DNA of 64,000 nt from contig NZ_CP014263.1 of the NCBI RefSeq assembly GCF_001988955.1, positions 2,542,001 through 2,606,000 of the forward strand. The letters are read 5' to 3'. The translations under genes and the position numbers were made by a program. Below, in pieces: positions 52,229 to 61,278 of this stretch. Source of the DNA: Spirosoma montaniterrae (GTDB taxonomy: Bacteria; Bacteroidota; Bacteroidia; Cytophagales; Spirosomataceae). Position 1 is the stretch's first letter; every line of letters starts with the position of its first letter. The notes below the pieces were generated by a model. The model searched no databases. It had not been told where the DNA came from and saw nothing but the letters and a program-made list of their open reading frames with translations.

Positions 52229-53458
52229 TCACCAGTCTACTACCGAACCATCGAGGGCGTTGTAGGTTTCGGGGTTTTTCCAGTCGTGACCAATTTTATC
52301 TTTCATCTGATCGTCGTCGAGTTCGATGCCTAATCCCGGCTTTGTCGGAATCAGCACGGTGCCATCTTTTTGCAGTTTGAACGGATTTTTGAGGTAGCCT
52401 TCCCCGAGCGTCACCTGTTCCTGCACCAGAAAGTTGGGGACAGATGCCGCCAATTGCAAACCCGTTGCCAGCGAAATTGGCCCCATCGGATTGTGCGGGG
52501 CAATGGGCGCGTAATAGGCTTCGGCCATGCCCGCAATCAGCCGCCCCTCGGTGATGCCTCCGGCGTGGCACAAATCAGGTTGCAGAATACTGGCCGCACC
52601 TTTTTCGAGAATCTCCCGAAAGCCCCACTTGGTAAAAATCCGCTCACCGGTAGCAATGGGCAGGTGCGTACCCCGCGCAATGTCGGCCATCACGTCCACA
52701 TTCTGTGCCTGGCAGGGTTCTTCCACGAACATGGGCTGATACGGCTCTAATTCTTTGATGAGCACCTTCGCCAACTGGGGCGAAATGGCTCCGTGGAAAT
52801 CGATGGCGATGTCCATGTCTGGCCCACCGGCATCGCGCAGCGACGCAAAATTATCGATAGCGTATTTCACAAATCGCGGATTCTCGACAATGTTGGCCGG
52901 ATTTTTCTTCGCCACGCCCGTTTTAATGACCGTGAAACCCTCCTGCACCCGCTTCTTCATGTCGTCGGCGTTGGCAGCCCGGCCATACACGCGCACCCGG
53001 TCGCGGGTGGGACCACCGAGCAGTTCATAAATCGGCACGTTGAGCAGTTTGCCTTTAATGTCCCACAAAGCCTGATCGATGCCGCTGAGCGCACTCGTCA
53101 GAATTGGCCCGCCCCGGTAGAAGGCGTGCCGGTAAATGGCCTGCCAGTGATGCACCACCCGACGCGGGTCTTTCCCGATCAGGTACGGTTCCACTTCTTT
53201 GATAGCCGTTTGAATGGTCAATGCCCGCCCCTCAAGCAGCGGTTCGCCCAAACCTACGATGCCTGCATCGGTATGAATTTTCAGAAAAATCCAGCGCGGT
53301 TTCACCAGAAACGTTTCGAGCCGGGTAATTTTCACGTTGCCATAATCGCGAAACGGTTCGGGCTTTTCGGCATACGACGTTTCGGGCAGAAAGAAGCTTG
53401 TACCGGCCAGACCGAGTACCGATTGAATGGCGTTGCGCCGGGAGAGATTTGTTTTCAT
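52229..53458 (-). CDS. dgoD: D-galactonate dehydratase with a twin-arginine-type signal peptide
   Basis: 409 aa from ATG 53458. From residue 43 the protein follows E. coli DgoD closely (RWIFLKIHTD, GGPILTSALSGIDQALWDIKGK, LIKELEPYQPMFVEEP, QPDLCHAGGIT, PHNPMGP). Metal ligands D220, E246 and E272 and catalytic H222 and H322 are present. It converts D-galactonate to 2-keto-3-deoxygalactonate. Unlike E. coli DgoD it has an extra N-terminal 40 residues with SRRNAIQSVLGLAG and a cut near SYAEK, indicating export in folded form. The neighbouring dehydratases share this feature. Confidence 0.92.
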   Translation of the reverse strand: MKTNLSRRNAIQSVLGLAGTSFFLPETSYAEKPEPFRDYGNVKITRLETFLVKPRWIFLKIHTDAGIVGLGEPLLEGRALTIQTAIKEVEPYLIGKDPRRVVHHWQAIYRHAFYRGGPILTSALSGIDQALWDIKGKLLNVPIYELLGGPTRDRVRVYGRAANADDMKKRVQEGFTVIKTGVAKKNPANIVENPRFVKYAIDNFASLRDAGGPDMDIAIDFHGAISPQLAKVLIKELEPYQPMFVEEPCQAQNVDVMADIARGTHLPIATGERIFTKWGFREILEKGAASILQPDLCHAGGITEGRLIAGMAEAYYAPIAPHNPMGPISLATGLQLAASVPNFLVQEQVTLGEGYLKNPFKLQKDGTVLIPTKPGLGIELDDDQMKDKIGHDWKNPETYNALDGSVVDW

Positions 53459-53463
53459 GGATT

Positions 53464-53619
53464 TACCCCACCCCTGCCCCTCGCGCAACGGCGCACCGCC
53501 GTTAGGGAGGGGTAAGTAGCAGGATCAGTGGTTTTAGAGTTCACTCAGTAAGCTTTCAACCTGGGCTTAGGTCTTGTCATTTCACCCCTCCCTAACGGGG
53601 AGGGGCAGGGGGTGGGGTA
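53464..53619. repeat. Palindrome-bearing spacer with CCCCACCCCTGCCCC arms
   Basis: TACCCCACCCCTGCCCCTC (53464-53482) and GAGGGGCAGGGGGTGGGGTA (53600-53619) are inverted repeats; inside them GGCGCACCGCCGTTAGGGAGGGG and CCCTCCCTAACGGGG pair again. It lies between the RspA-like and DgoD genes. Related G/C-rich elements lie at 54977-55156 and 56712-56802. Confidence 0.7.
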
Positions 53620-53622
53620 AAC

Positions 53623-54966
53623 TCAAGGTCTGATAATGGTACCATCGGCTTTCCGTACCTGCCAGTTCGACTTGGTGGTGATGGGGTATTTGGCCGCTTC
53701 TTTCTCATCGATGTCCACACCTAATCCCGGTACTTCGTTGACCGACATATAGCCGTTTTTCATAGTTGGGCAACCCGAAAAAACAGCTTTCATCTTGTCT
53801 GAAAAATTTACGGCCTCCTGAATACCGAAGTTCCAGACGGCCAGATCGATGTGCGCGTGGGCCGCGTGACCAACGGGCGAGACATCGCCGGGGCCGTGCC
53901 AGGCCGTTCGGACGTTGAACCACTCGCCCAACCGCGCCACTTTCATGGCGGGCGTGATGCCACCAATCTGCGATACGTGGCAACGGATGAAGTCGAACAT
54001 ACGGTTTACCATCGGCTCCTTGAATTCGTTGATGTTGTTGAACAACTCACCCATAGCAATCGGCACGGTGGTCGATTGCCGCAGTTGCCGGAACCATTCC
54101 ATGTTTTCGGGCGAAAACGGGTCTTCGATAAAAAACGGGCGGTATTGCTCCACGGCCTTAATCATGTTGATGGCGTCCATCGGCTGCACCCGCTCGTGAA
54201 TATCGTGCAACAGTTCAATTTCGTCGCCACAGCGTTTGCGCACCACCTCGAACATGGCGGGCACTGATTTCAGGTACACGCGCTCGTTCATGTACTGGTC
54301 GGTTTCCATGCCGAAGCCCGCTTCCTTGAAATCGGGTTTCTGATTCAGCGCACCCACTGCCCCGTAGCCGCCCTGCTGAATACGAATGTACTTGAAGCCC
54401 AGCCCCATCAGCCGCTGTACGTCGTCGGCTACAGCTTCGGGCGTGGTGCCGCCTGCGTGACTGTAGCAGGGCACGGCAAACCGGGCTTTGCCACCCAGCA
54501 GTTTGTAAACGGGCATACCGGCGCGTTTTCCCTTAATGTCCCATAAGGCTTCGTCCAAACCGCTGAGTGCATTGTTCAGCACCGGACCGTTGCGCCAGTA
54601 CGAACTGACATAAGCCGCCTGCCACATATCTTCGATATTATCGACGTCGCGACCCACGCAGAACTCGTTGAGGTAGGTGTTGATAGCCGTTACGACTGCC
54701 ACGGCCCGTTGCGTGAAGGTAGCGCAGCCCAGCCCATAAAGCCCCGGCTCGGTGGTTTCAACTTTCACCACAATCAGGTTGGAGCCTTGCGGGGCGGTGG
54801 CGATGGCTTTCACGCTCTTCACGCGCACGGGGGCCATACCGTTGGCGTAGGCTGGTTTCGTCTGATTTTGCGCCTGCGCCGATACATCGGCAGTAAACAG
54901 TCCGCTCAGGCCGGTAGCTGCGCCGGTGCTGAGGAGTTTGAGGGTATTGCGTCGAGATTGATTCAT
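53623..54966 (-). CDS. RspA/ManD-like sugar-acid dehydratase with twin-arginine-type signal
   Basis: 447 aa from ATG 54966. The first 35 residues (MNQSRRNTLKLLSTGAATG start) form a twin-arginine-type signal. The rest is a mannonate-dehydratase-group enolase: D255 and H257 (LLHDIHERVQP), E281 (FIEDPFSP), E307 (AMGELFNNINE), H357 (TAWHGPGDVSPVG) and NFGIQEA near the end. Members dehydrate D-mannonate and/or D-gluconate, or have low activity. Here it would act in the periplasm beside DgoD and the PQQ dehydrogenase. Substrate inferred from the family only. Confidence 0.9.
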   Translation of the reverse strand: MNQSRRNTLKLLSTGAATGLSGLFTADVSAQAQNQTKPAYANGMAPVRVKSVKAIATAPQGSNLIVVKVETTEPGLYGLGCATFTQRAVAVVTAINTYLNEFCVGRDVDNIEDMWQAAYVSSYWRNGPVLNNALSGLDEALWDIKGKRAGMPVYKLLGGKARFAVPCYSHAGGTTPEAVADDVQRLMGLGFKYIRIQQGGYGAVGALNQKPDFKEAGFGMETDQYMNERVYLKSVPAMFEVVRKRCGDEIELLHDIHERVQPMDAINMIKAVEQYRPFFIEDPFSPENMEWFRQLRQSTTVPIAMGELFNNINEFKEPMVNRMFDFIRCHVSQIGGITPAMKVARLGEWFNVRTAWHGPGDVSPVGHAAHAHIDLAVWNFGIQEAVNFSDKMKAVFSGCPTMKNGYMSVNEVPGLGVDIDEKEAAKYPITTKSNWQVRKADGTIIRP

Positions 54967-54976
54967 ATTAGTTATT

Positions 54977-55156
54977 CCCTCACCCCCGGCCCCTCTCCCG
55001 TTTTGGGAGAGGGGAGGGAGTAGATGGCATTGGCGTTTGTTTACGGTAATTGTTTGCTTGCCGTAGCAAGATAGCTGCACGATGCACCCCTCTCCCGTTT
55101 TGGGCGGTCCGCCGTTGCGGGAGGGGCCGGGGCCGGGCCGGCGTTCCGGTGAGGGA
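54977..55156. repeat. G/C-rich palindromic spacer between susD and the RspA-like gene
   Basis: It contains the compact hairpin CCCCTCTCCC-GTTTT-GGGAGAGGGG (54990-55014) and outer arms CCCTCACCCCCGGCCCC and GGGCCGG-CCGGTGAGGG, plus a second CCCTCTCCCGTTTTGGGCGG copy from 55085. Strong structure within what otherwise looks like one transcription unit. Confidence 0.7.
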
Positions 55157-55158
55157 CG

Positions 55159-56697
55159 CTACTTATCCCACCACACCCGCGTGTCCAGCGTATTCGGACC
55201 TTGTCGTTTGATGGCTTCGTTCAGGTTGCCGGAGTTAACCACGATTTCGCCATCGGGGTAGATGAGTCGACGGATGAAATCGCCCCGCACCTCGGAACCG
55301 GGATAGGGGTTCTTTTTGAGAGCCGGGAAACCGCTGCGCCGGAAATTGGCCCAGGCTTCGTTGCCATCCAAGAAGCTCGCCACCCAGTACTGCGTGTTAA
55401 TCTGCTCCAGTGCCCGGCTGGCGGTGAACGCCTGACTATCGAGATACGCTTTGATACTGGCTTCGGGAATCGCCGAGGTCGGCCCATACTGCGCCATTTG
55501 CTCTAAATGCGCCCGAACACCCCGCGTGTAATAATCAGCCGCCGACCCCGACACCCAGCCGCGCACGGCAGCTTCGGCCAGCAACAGTTGCGTTTGGGCA
55601 TACGTAATGTGAAAACCGGGCGAGTCGAGCCGCAGCACGGTGGTCAGGTTGGGCTGCGAGAAATCCCACAGGCTGGCTACGCCGTATTGCCCCAGCACCT
55701 GCGTGATGGTGACGTCGTTGAAACCCATCGGCATACCAATCTGCACGTTTGGGGCCGACGACGCCCGTGCGGCTGTTTGCTCCTGCCCGCCCCGCGCGCC
55801 AACGTGTCGCACCGCAAAAATGGGCAGGCGCGGGTCGTTGTTGGTTTTCAGGTAGTTCACAAAGGGTTCGGCAAGGTAGAAATTGGTACGCTCACGGGCG
55901 GCTAAGTGGTTGCCAACCTGATTGTTCCAGACCGCCGTATGGCGAATAATCGAGTTGTCGGCATTTGACTGAAACACCCCGCCTGCAACGGCCTTCGCTA
56001 CGTAAGACTGCGCCGTAGCGGGATCAACTTTCGAGTGGCGCATGGCCGCCCGCAGCATGAACGAGTAGCCGAGTTTTTTCCAGTTCGTTACATTGCCCCC
56101 GTACAGAATGTCGGTTGTGATAGGAGCCTGCGCGATGGTAAGTGCGGCTGTGGCTTCTTCCAGTTCTTTCAGGATGTCTTTGTAGATAGCCTGCTGCGCG
56201 TCGTATTTGGGCGAAATGATTTCGTTGGTATAGCCCTGCCCAGCCTCGAAATACGGAATATCGCCGTAGGTATCGGTCAAAATCATGAAGACATACGCCT
56301 TCCAGATGCGGGCTGCGTTGTAGGTATTCACCTGCAACGGGTCGCTTTTGCTCTGGTCAATTACGGCCACCAACTGCTTCAGCACGTTGCGGTAGAAATT
56401 GTTCCAGACCACCGCCGTGTTGGCGTTGTTCACCTGGTCGTAGTTGGCCCCGGAGAGCGAACTACCGTAGGGCGTAATAATCTGCTGGACAATGCCGAAG
56501 TTGTAGGTCAGCATCCCCAGCGTCGAGAAACCATCGAGATAGGTCGTGGCAATAACGGCGCGGTTCAGCACCAACGGCGACGCCAGCGACGTAGGGTTTA
56601 CCCGATTGACGTTCAGTTCGGTAAAGCCCTCATCGCAGCCGGTCAGCGAAGCCAGCAGGAGCGACAGGGCGAGGGTGTATTTGAGTAGCGTTTTCAT
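55159..56697 (-). CDS. SusD/RagB-family substrate-binding lipoprotein
   Basis: 512 aa from ATG 56697. The lipobox LASLTGC (Cys about 21) is followed by DEGFTELNVNRVNPTS, and the TPR body contains NAARIWKAYVFMILTDTYGDIPYFEAGQGY. It ends with KRQGPNTLDTRVWWDK, close to the end of the other SusD (41172-42731), so both belong to the same SusD subgroup. It cooperates with the SusC encoded just upstream. A 91-bp palindrome separates the two genes. Confidence 0.93.
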   Translation of the reverse strand: MKTLLKYTLALSLLLASLTGCDEGFTELNVNRVNPTSLASPLVLNRAVIATTYLDGFSTLGMLTYNFGIVQQIITPYGSSLSGANYDQVNNANTAVVWNNFYRNVLKQLVAVIDQSKSDPLQVNTYNAARIWKAYVFMILTDTYGDIPYFEAGQGYTNEIISPKYDAQQAIYKDILKELEEATAALTIAQAPITTDILYGGNVTNWKKLGYSFMLRAAMRHSKVDPATAQSYVAKAVAGGVFQSNADNSIIRHTAVWNNQVGNHLAARERTNFYLAEPFVNYLKTNNDPRLPIFAVRHVGARGGQEQTAARASSAPNVQIGMPMGFNDVTITQVLGQYGVASLWDFSQPNLTTVLRLDSPGFHITYAQTQLLLAEAAVRGWVSGSAADYYTRGVRAHLEQMAQYGPTSAIPEASIKAYLDSQAFTASRALEQINTQYWVASFLDGNEAWANFRRSGFPALKKNPYPGSEVRGDFIRRLIYPDGEIVVNSGNLNEAIKRQGPNTLDTRVWWDK

Positions 56698-56711
56698 TTG
56701 CTTTAGTGTTT

Positions 56712-56802
56712 TACCCCACCCCAACCCCTCCCCAGAAGGGAGGGGCTAAAAAAGCTTACGCAAGTAAGCCCCTCCCTTCTGGGGAGGGGTTGGGGTGGGG
56801 TT
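56712..56802. repeat. Very long palindrome between susC and susD
   Basis: The arms of about 34 bases at 56712-56745 and 56769-56802 are inverted repeats (ACCCCACCCCAACCCCTCCC at the outer end), with a small GCTTAC-GCAA-GTAAGC stem in the middle. As RNA it would form a stem of over 30 bp within the susC-susD transcript. Confidence 0.85.
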
Positions 56803-56805
56803 ATT

Positions 56806-59800
56806 TCAAAACCGGGCATTCAGATTAAAGCCAACACTCCGCACGGGTGGCAGGCCGGGCCAGAAATCCAGCCCAACGGCGTTGTCCGACGATACCAGCA
56901 CCTCTTCAGGGTCCATGTTCTCGGTCCACTTTTTGATGACCAGCACGTTGTTCGCCACGGCGTTCAGCCGAAGACCTTTGATAAAGAAGCGTTCGGGTAG
57001 CAGCTTCGTAAAATCATAGCCGAGCGAAATTTGCCGCAGCTTCCAGAATCCGGCGTTGTTTACGAAATCTTCGTTGATACCCAGCGGGTTAATCGATTCG
57101 TAGAACGGTTGCACCGCCACCTGCGTTTTGTTTACCTCGCCGTTGGGGTTCACGCCGTTGCCGATTACGTAGCCCACGTCGCGGCCCGGCAGCGTCCGTT
57201 TCGACAGCCCGTGCCGCACGTAGTTGATGTTGCGGCCCGCAATCATTTTGTGCCCCAGTTTGAAGTCGATGAGCGTAGACAGCGTGATACCTTTGAAGCT
57301 GAACGTATTGGTAATACCACCGAAATAGAGCGGCAATGCGCTGCCTACGTTTTGCAATACGTTATTGCGGATTGGCAACCCGCTGTTCCGGTCAAATACC
57401 TGCCGCCCCTGCGCATCGCGCAGGTACGTAAACGTATACAGTTGCCCAATCGGCTTGCCGACTACCTGATTCAGCACCCGGCCACCTCCCCCGCTCACGG
57501 TAATAACAGTATCGTTGGGCGACAGACCCAGCCGCAGTACTTTCGAGGTGTTATAAGCCACATTGGCACTTACGTTCCACTGAAACGAACGCGTATTGAC
57601 GGGCGAAAACGTCAGCAGCATCTCAATTCCCTGGTTCATACTCCGCCCCACGTTAATGAGCTTGCTGGTATACGACGACGCATCGGAGATTTGAGCTGCC
57701 AGAATCTGGTCGTCGGTCAGTTTGTAGTAGTAGGTGAAGTCGAAGCCGACTTTATTCTGGAACAGCTTCAGTTCCAGCCCCACTTCCGATTCCTGAATCC
57801 TGAGCGGGCGCAGGTTTCGGTTGGGCACCTGACCGGTGTTGATCCCGCCCACCGGCACCAACTGCCCCGACGGGTTTGGAAACTGGTTGTTATCGACTGA
57901 GAAATACAGCGCGTTCGAGTACGGGTCAACATTGTCGGAACCTACCTGTGCGTAGGTAGCCCGCAGTTTACCGAAACTCAGCCAGGTCGGCAGGTTATCG
58001 AACGCTTGCGAGAATACAAAGCTGGTTCCGACCGATGGATACAAAATGCTGCGATTATCGGGGGCGAGCGTTGAAAACCAGTCGTTGCGGGCCGTGGCGT
58101 TGAAAAACAGAAACTCTTTGTACGACAGCGTAGCGGCCCCGAACAGCGAATTGATTTTTTTCTCGGCCAGTGCGTAGAGGGGGTCTTTGATGCGGCCATT
58201 CATGACCGTGTACAGGCCCGGCTGCACAAAATCCTGCACCGTCACGCTGTTGTAGTCATTGCGGGCGTAGCGGGCATTGCCGCCCAGCGTCAGGTCGACG
58301 CCGATGCTGCCGAAGGTTTTGTTAGCCCCGATAATCAGGTCGAGGTTACGCTCGATGTTCTGCCGCACGTCCTGCGTGTACGACCCGTTTACGAAACCCG
58401 TCGGGGCGCGGGGAATGGGCGCATAGCCGTTCGGAATATTGTAATCCTGATTACGGATATACGAGTCCTGTGCCAGTCGGCCCTGCACGTAGAGCCAGGG
58501 CGTAAACTGATATTTCAGTGCCAGATTGCCAAAAATCCGGTCGCGCTTCACGTTCTCGAACTTGTTGTTCATCGAGTAATACGGGTTGTTGCGTACCAGA
58601 AACCGCGAAAACACAAACTCGTCGCCGTTGGGCAGAGTCTGATTCTGTTGCAACGCTTCGAATGGCATCGAATTCGCCAGCGTAAAAATCACCGTCTGCA
58701 CCGTCAGGTCCTGCGTGTTTAGCTGGGGCGGGTTCACATTGTCTTCTTTCGAGTAGTTGATGTTGCCCAGCGCGGTCAGTTTCGGGCTGATGTTCTGCGT
58801 GAAACCGAGGTTGATGACTTTCCGGTTGAAGGTGTTGTTGGGCATGATGCCCTTGCTGTCGGTGTTGCCAAACGACAGGCTGAAGCCGCCGTTCTGGCCG
58901 CTGTTCGACACCGTCACAGTGTTGGTAAAGTTGGTGCCAGTTCTGTAAAACTTGCGCACCCGGTTGCGCACCGGCTCGTAGGGCCAGGTCTCGTTGTCGA
59001 ACAGAATCTGGGTCATGCCCGGCTGAAACTTCTCGCCAAAGCTCCACACACCCGACGTAGGGTTGGGCGTGGTAGGTCGTTTGCCGCCTTCGCCCTGCCC
59101 GTATTCGTACTGAAAATCAGTGAAATCAAGGGGCGTGTCAGCCGTGAAGTTGGTATTGTACGTAACGCCAAACCCTTTGCCCGAACCCCGGCTTTTGGTG
59201 GTAATCATCACCACACCGTCTTTGGCCCGCGAGCCATAGAGCGCGGCAGCAGTGGCCCCTTTCAGCACGGTCATCTCTTCGATGTCGTCGGGGTTGATGC
59301 TGCTCAGGCCATCGCCCCCATCCGAACTGTTCGACGCCCGTGTACCGAAATCGCCCCCCAGGGCAAAATTCGAGTTGTCGATGGGTACGCCATTGACCAC
59401 AATGAGCGGGTTATTCTGCCCCGCAAACGACGACTGCCCCCGGATTCGGATTTTAGACGTACCAGCGGGGCCGCTACTCATCGGAATGATGTTCACGCCC
59501 GCCATTTTGCCTTGCAAGCCATTCATGAAATTGGGCGTGCGGTTCACCGAAATCTGATCAGAGTTGACCGTGGCGGTTGCGTAGCCGAGCGTCTTGGTTT
59601 CGCGCCGGATACCGAGGGCCGTTACCACTACTTCGTTCAGGCTTTGCGCGTCGCCAACCAATTCAATGTTGATGACGCTGCGGTTTTTCACATCGACGGT
59701 TTGGCTGACATAACCGATATACGACACCACCAGCGTGGCGTTGGGGCCAGCGTTAAGCGAAAAATTACCACTCGCATCCGACGTTGTTCCCTGCGACGTA

Positions 59801-59937
59801 CCGCGCACCAGCACGTTCGCGCCCGGAATCGGCTCTCCGTTCGTGGCTGTAATCTTACCCGTTACCCGGTCGCCCTGCGCCAGAGCGATCTCCTGCCACA
59901 GCACAAGCAGCAGGAGTAAGCGTAGCATTCGTTTCAT
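56806..59937 (-). CDS. SusC/RagA-type TonB-linked outer-membrane protein (no STN domain)
   Basis: 1043 aa. The signal peptide (cut near IALAQG) is followed directly by the carboxypeptidase-regulatory-like domain (VTGKITATNGEPIPGANVLV), TonB box (NEVVVTALGIRRETK), plug (FMNGLQGKMAGVNI) and barrel, ending SVGFNLNARF. Unlike the SusC at 37680-41153 it lacks an STN domain, in agreement with control by LacI and not by ECF/FecR. The enolase gene upstream ends 22 bases before this start, so they share a transcript. Confidence 0.95.
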   Translation of the reverse strand: MKRMLRLLLLLVLWQEIALAQGDRVTGKITATNGEPIPGANVLVRGTSQGTTSDASGNFSLNAGPNATLVVSYIGYVSQTVDVKNRSVINIELVGDAQSLNEVVVTALGIRRETKTLGYATATVNSDQISVNRTPNFMNGLQGKMAGVNIIPMSSGPAGTSKIRIRGQSSFAGQNNPLIVVNGVPIDNSNFALGGDFGTRASNSSDGGDGLSSINPDDIEEMTVLKGATAAALYGSRAKDGVVMITTKSRGSGKGFGVTYNTNFTADTPLDFTDFQYEYGQGEGGKRPTTPNPTSGVWSFGEKFQPGMTQILFDNETWPYEPVRNRVRKFYRTGTNFTNTVTVSNSGQNGGFSLSFGNTDSKGIMPNNTFNRKVINLGFTQNISPKLTALGNINYSKEDNVNPPQLNTQDLTVQTVIFTLANSMPFEALQQNQTLPNGDEFVFSRFLVRNNPYYSMNNKFENVKRDRIFGNLALKYQFTPWLYVQGRLAQDSYIRNQDYNIPNGYAPIPRAPTGFVNGSYTQDVRQNIERNLDLIIGANKTFGSIGVDLTLGGNARYARNDYNSVTVQDFVQPGLYTVMNGRIKDPLYALAEKKINSLFGAATLSYKEFLFFNATARNDWFSTLAPDNRSILYPSVGTSFVFSQAFDNLPTWLSFGKLRATYAQVGSDNVDPYSNALYFSVDNNQFPNPSGQLVPVGGINTGQVPNRNLRPLRIQESEVGLELKLFQNKVGFDFTYYYKLTDDQILAAQISDASSYTSKLINVGRSMNQGIEMLLTFSPVNTRSFQWNVSANVAYNTSKVLRLGLSPNDTVITVSGGGGRVLNQVVGKPIGQLYTFTYLRDAQGRQVFDRNSGLPIRNNVLQNVGSALPLYFGGITNTFSFKGITLSTLIDFKLGHKMIAGRNINYVRHGLSKRTLPGRDVGYVIGNGVNPNGEVNKTQVAVQPFYESINPLGINEDFVNNAGFWKLRQISLGYDFTKLLPERFFIKGLRLNAVANNVLVIKKWTENMDPEEVLVSSDNAVGLDFWPGLPPVRSVGFNLNARF

Positions 59938-59959
59938 AGACTATTAGGATTTAGGAGTG

Positions 59960-61213
59960 TTACCAGTTATGAATCGACCCGTCGGGTGCCCGCAAAATTG
60001 GGTGCGGGTATTTGGTATTTTCTTTCACTTCCATAATGAACGTGGCCTTCTTCGGATCGAAGGTTACGCCCAGCCCCGGATTCGGGTTCAGGTAGAGCTT
60101 ACCGTTTTTGAAATTCAGCAGGTCTTCGTTGAAGTAAGCCGGGCGTTCGGGTTCGCCCCCGGCCAGTTCCATCAGGCAGCGCACCGGACTGCTTGCGCCT
60201 AATACGTGTACCAAAGCCGCCACCGACAGCGGCCCCGTAAAGTGTGGAATCATGCCCACGTAATGCGTTTCGCAGATGGCCGCCAACTTCTGAAATTCGT
60301 GGATACCGCCCGTGTTGGGCAATGTAAACCGCGTATAATCAATCAGGTGGTCCTCAATGAGTTCGTTCGAGTCCCAGCGGTCGCCAAACTGCTCGCCCAC
60401 GGCAATGGGTACTTTCAGCATAGGCCGCAGGGTGCGATAAATGCCCGGATTTTCGGACCGCACGATGTCTTCCACGAAATACGGTTCGAGTTCTTCGAGT
60501 GCCTGGCAGATTTTAATGGCCTCCTGCGTGTCGAAGCGCGTGTGCAGGTCGATAGCCCACTTGCCGCTCCCTCCCACGGCTTCGTTGACACGCCGACTGA
60601 GGTCAATAGTTTTCTTCGCGTTCTCATAGAAATCGAACGGAGTGTCACCGTTGCCGCCCGTTGGCCCGATGCGGTACGACCGGAAGCCCGCTTCGATGCA
60701 GTCGCGGGCGCGTTCTTCCTCGGTTTTGGCTTTTGAGGGCCGGTAGCCTGTGGCGTAACATTCCACATAATCGCGGGTAGCTCCGCCGAGCAATTCGTAG
60801 ACGGGTACGCCAAGGGCTTTGCCTTTTAAGTCCCACAAAGCCATTTCGATGGCTCCGAGCGCGTGCAGTTTTTCGCGACCGGGCGGGTAGAACATGCCCC
60901 GGTAGAGGTACTGCCAAAGGTGTTCGATACGGAAGGGATTTTCACCGATAATCATTTGTGCGCATTGCTCGATTGTGTCTTTCGAGCCACCTTCACCAAT
61001 GCCAATCAGCCCACCATCGGTCTCAACCTCCACAATGCCGCGTGCCTGATTAAACAGTGGTTTCGTATAACCCGGAGCGGCATAGTAGCGGATTTTAGTG
61101 ATTTTTAGCTTTGGCGGCAAGGCATGACTACCAGCCGCCCGCGCCAACGGAACACCCGTCAGCGCAGTGGCAGAACCCAGCGCGAGCGATTGCAGAAAAC
61201 GTCTTCGTTGCAT
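59960..61213 (-). CDS. Enolase-superfamily sugar-acid dehydratase with twin-arginine-type signal
   Basis: 417 aa. It starts MQRRRFLQSLALGSATALTG, with a cut near ARAAG. Mandelate-racemase-type residues are D222 and H224 (AIDLHTRFD), E248 (FVEDIV), E274 (AVGEQF) and H324 (MIPHFTGPLS). The Lys of the KxK motif is replaced in SYRIGP. The family dehydrates aldonic or aldaric acids. It leads the SusC/SusD set and carries a LacI-type operator (61247-61266) 34 bases before its start. Substrate unknown; a different sugar acid from that of DgoD is likely. Confidence 0.88.
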   Translation of the reverse strand: MQRRRFLQSLALGSATALTGVPLARAAGSHALPPKLKITKIRYYAAPGYTKPLFNQARGIVEVETDGGLIGIGEGGSKDTIEQCAQMIIGENPFRIEHLWQYLYRGMFYPPGREKLHALGAIEMALWDLKGKALGVPVYELLGGATRDYVECYATGYRPSKAKTEEERARDCIEAGFRSYRIGPTGGNGDTPFDFYENAKKTIDLSRRVNEAVGGSGKWAIDLHTRFDTQEAIKICQALEELEPYFVEDIVRSENPGIYRTLRPMLKVPIAVGEQFGDRWDSNELIEDHLIDYTRFTLPNTGGIHEFQKLAAICETHYVGMIPHFTGPLSVAALVHVLGASSPVRCLMELAGGEPERPAYFNEDLLNFKNGKLYLNPNPGLGVTFDPKKATFIMEVKENTKYPHPILRAPDGSIHNW

Positions 61214-61246
61214 AGAGTAATAGGCATAAGAGGGTAGTAAAAATGA

Positions 61247-61266
61247 TTGCTTAAACGTTTAAGCAA
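61247..61266. promoter_or_regulatory. LacI-type operator upstream of the dehydratase-susC-susD genes
   Basis: TTGCTTAAACGTTTAAGCAA is a perfect 20-bp palindrome with the central CG of LacI/PurR-family sites. It lies between the LacI stop (61279) and the dehydratase start (61213). A match with four mismatched arm positions lies at 62336-62355 before the lacI-type gene itself. No good TAnnTTTG is seen just downstream of this copy. Confidence 0.85.
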
Positions 61267-61278
61267 ATTGACAAAAAA

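Noticed and set aside
56746..56768. GCTTACGCAAGTAAGC considered as a third LacI operator
   Set aside because: It lacks the TTAA-CG-TTAA core and forms the tip of the long susC-susD palindrome.
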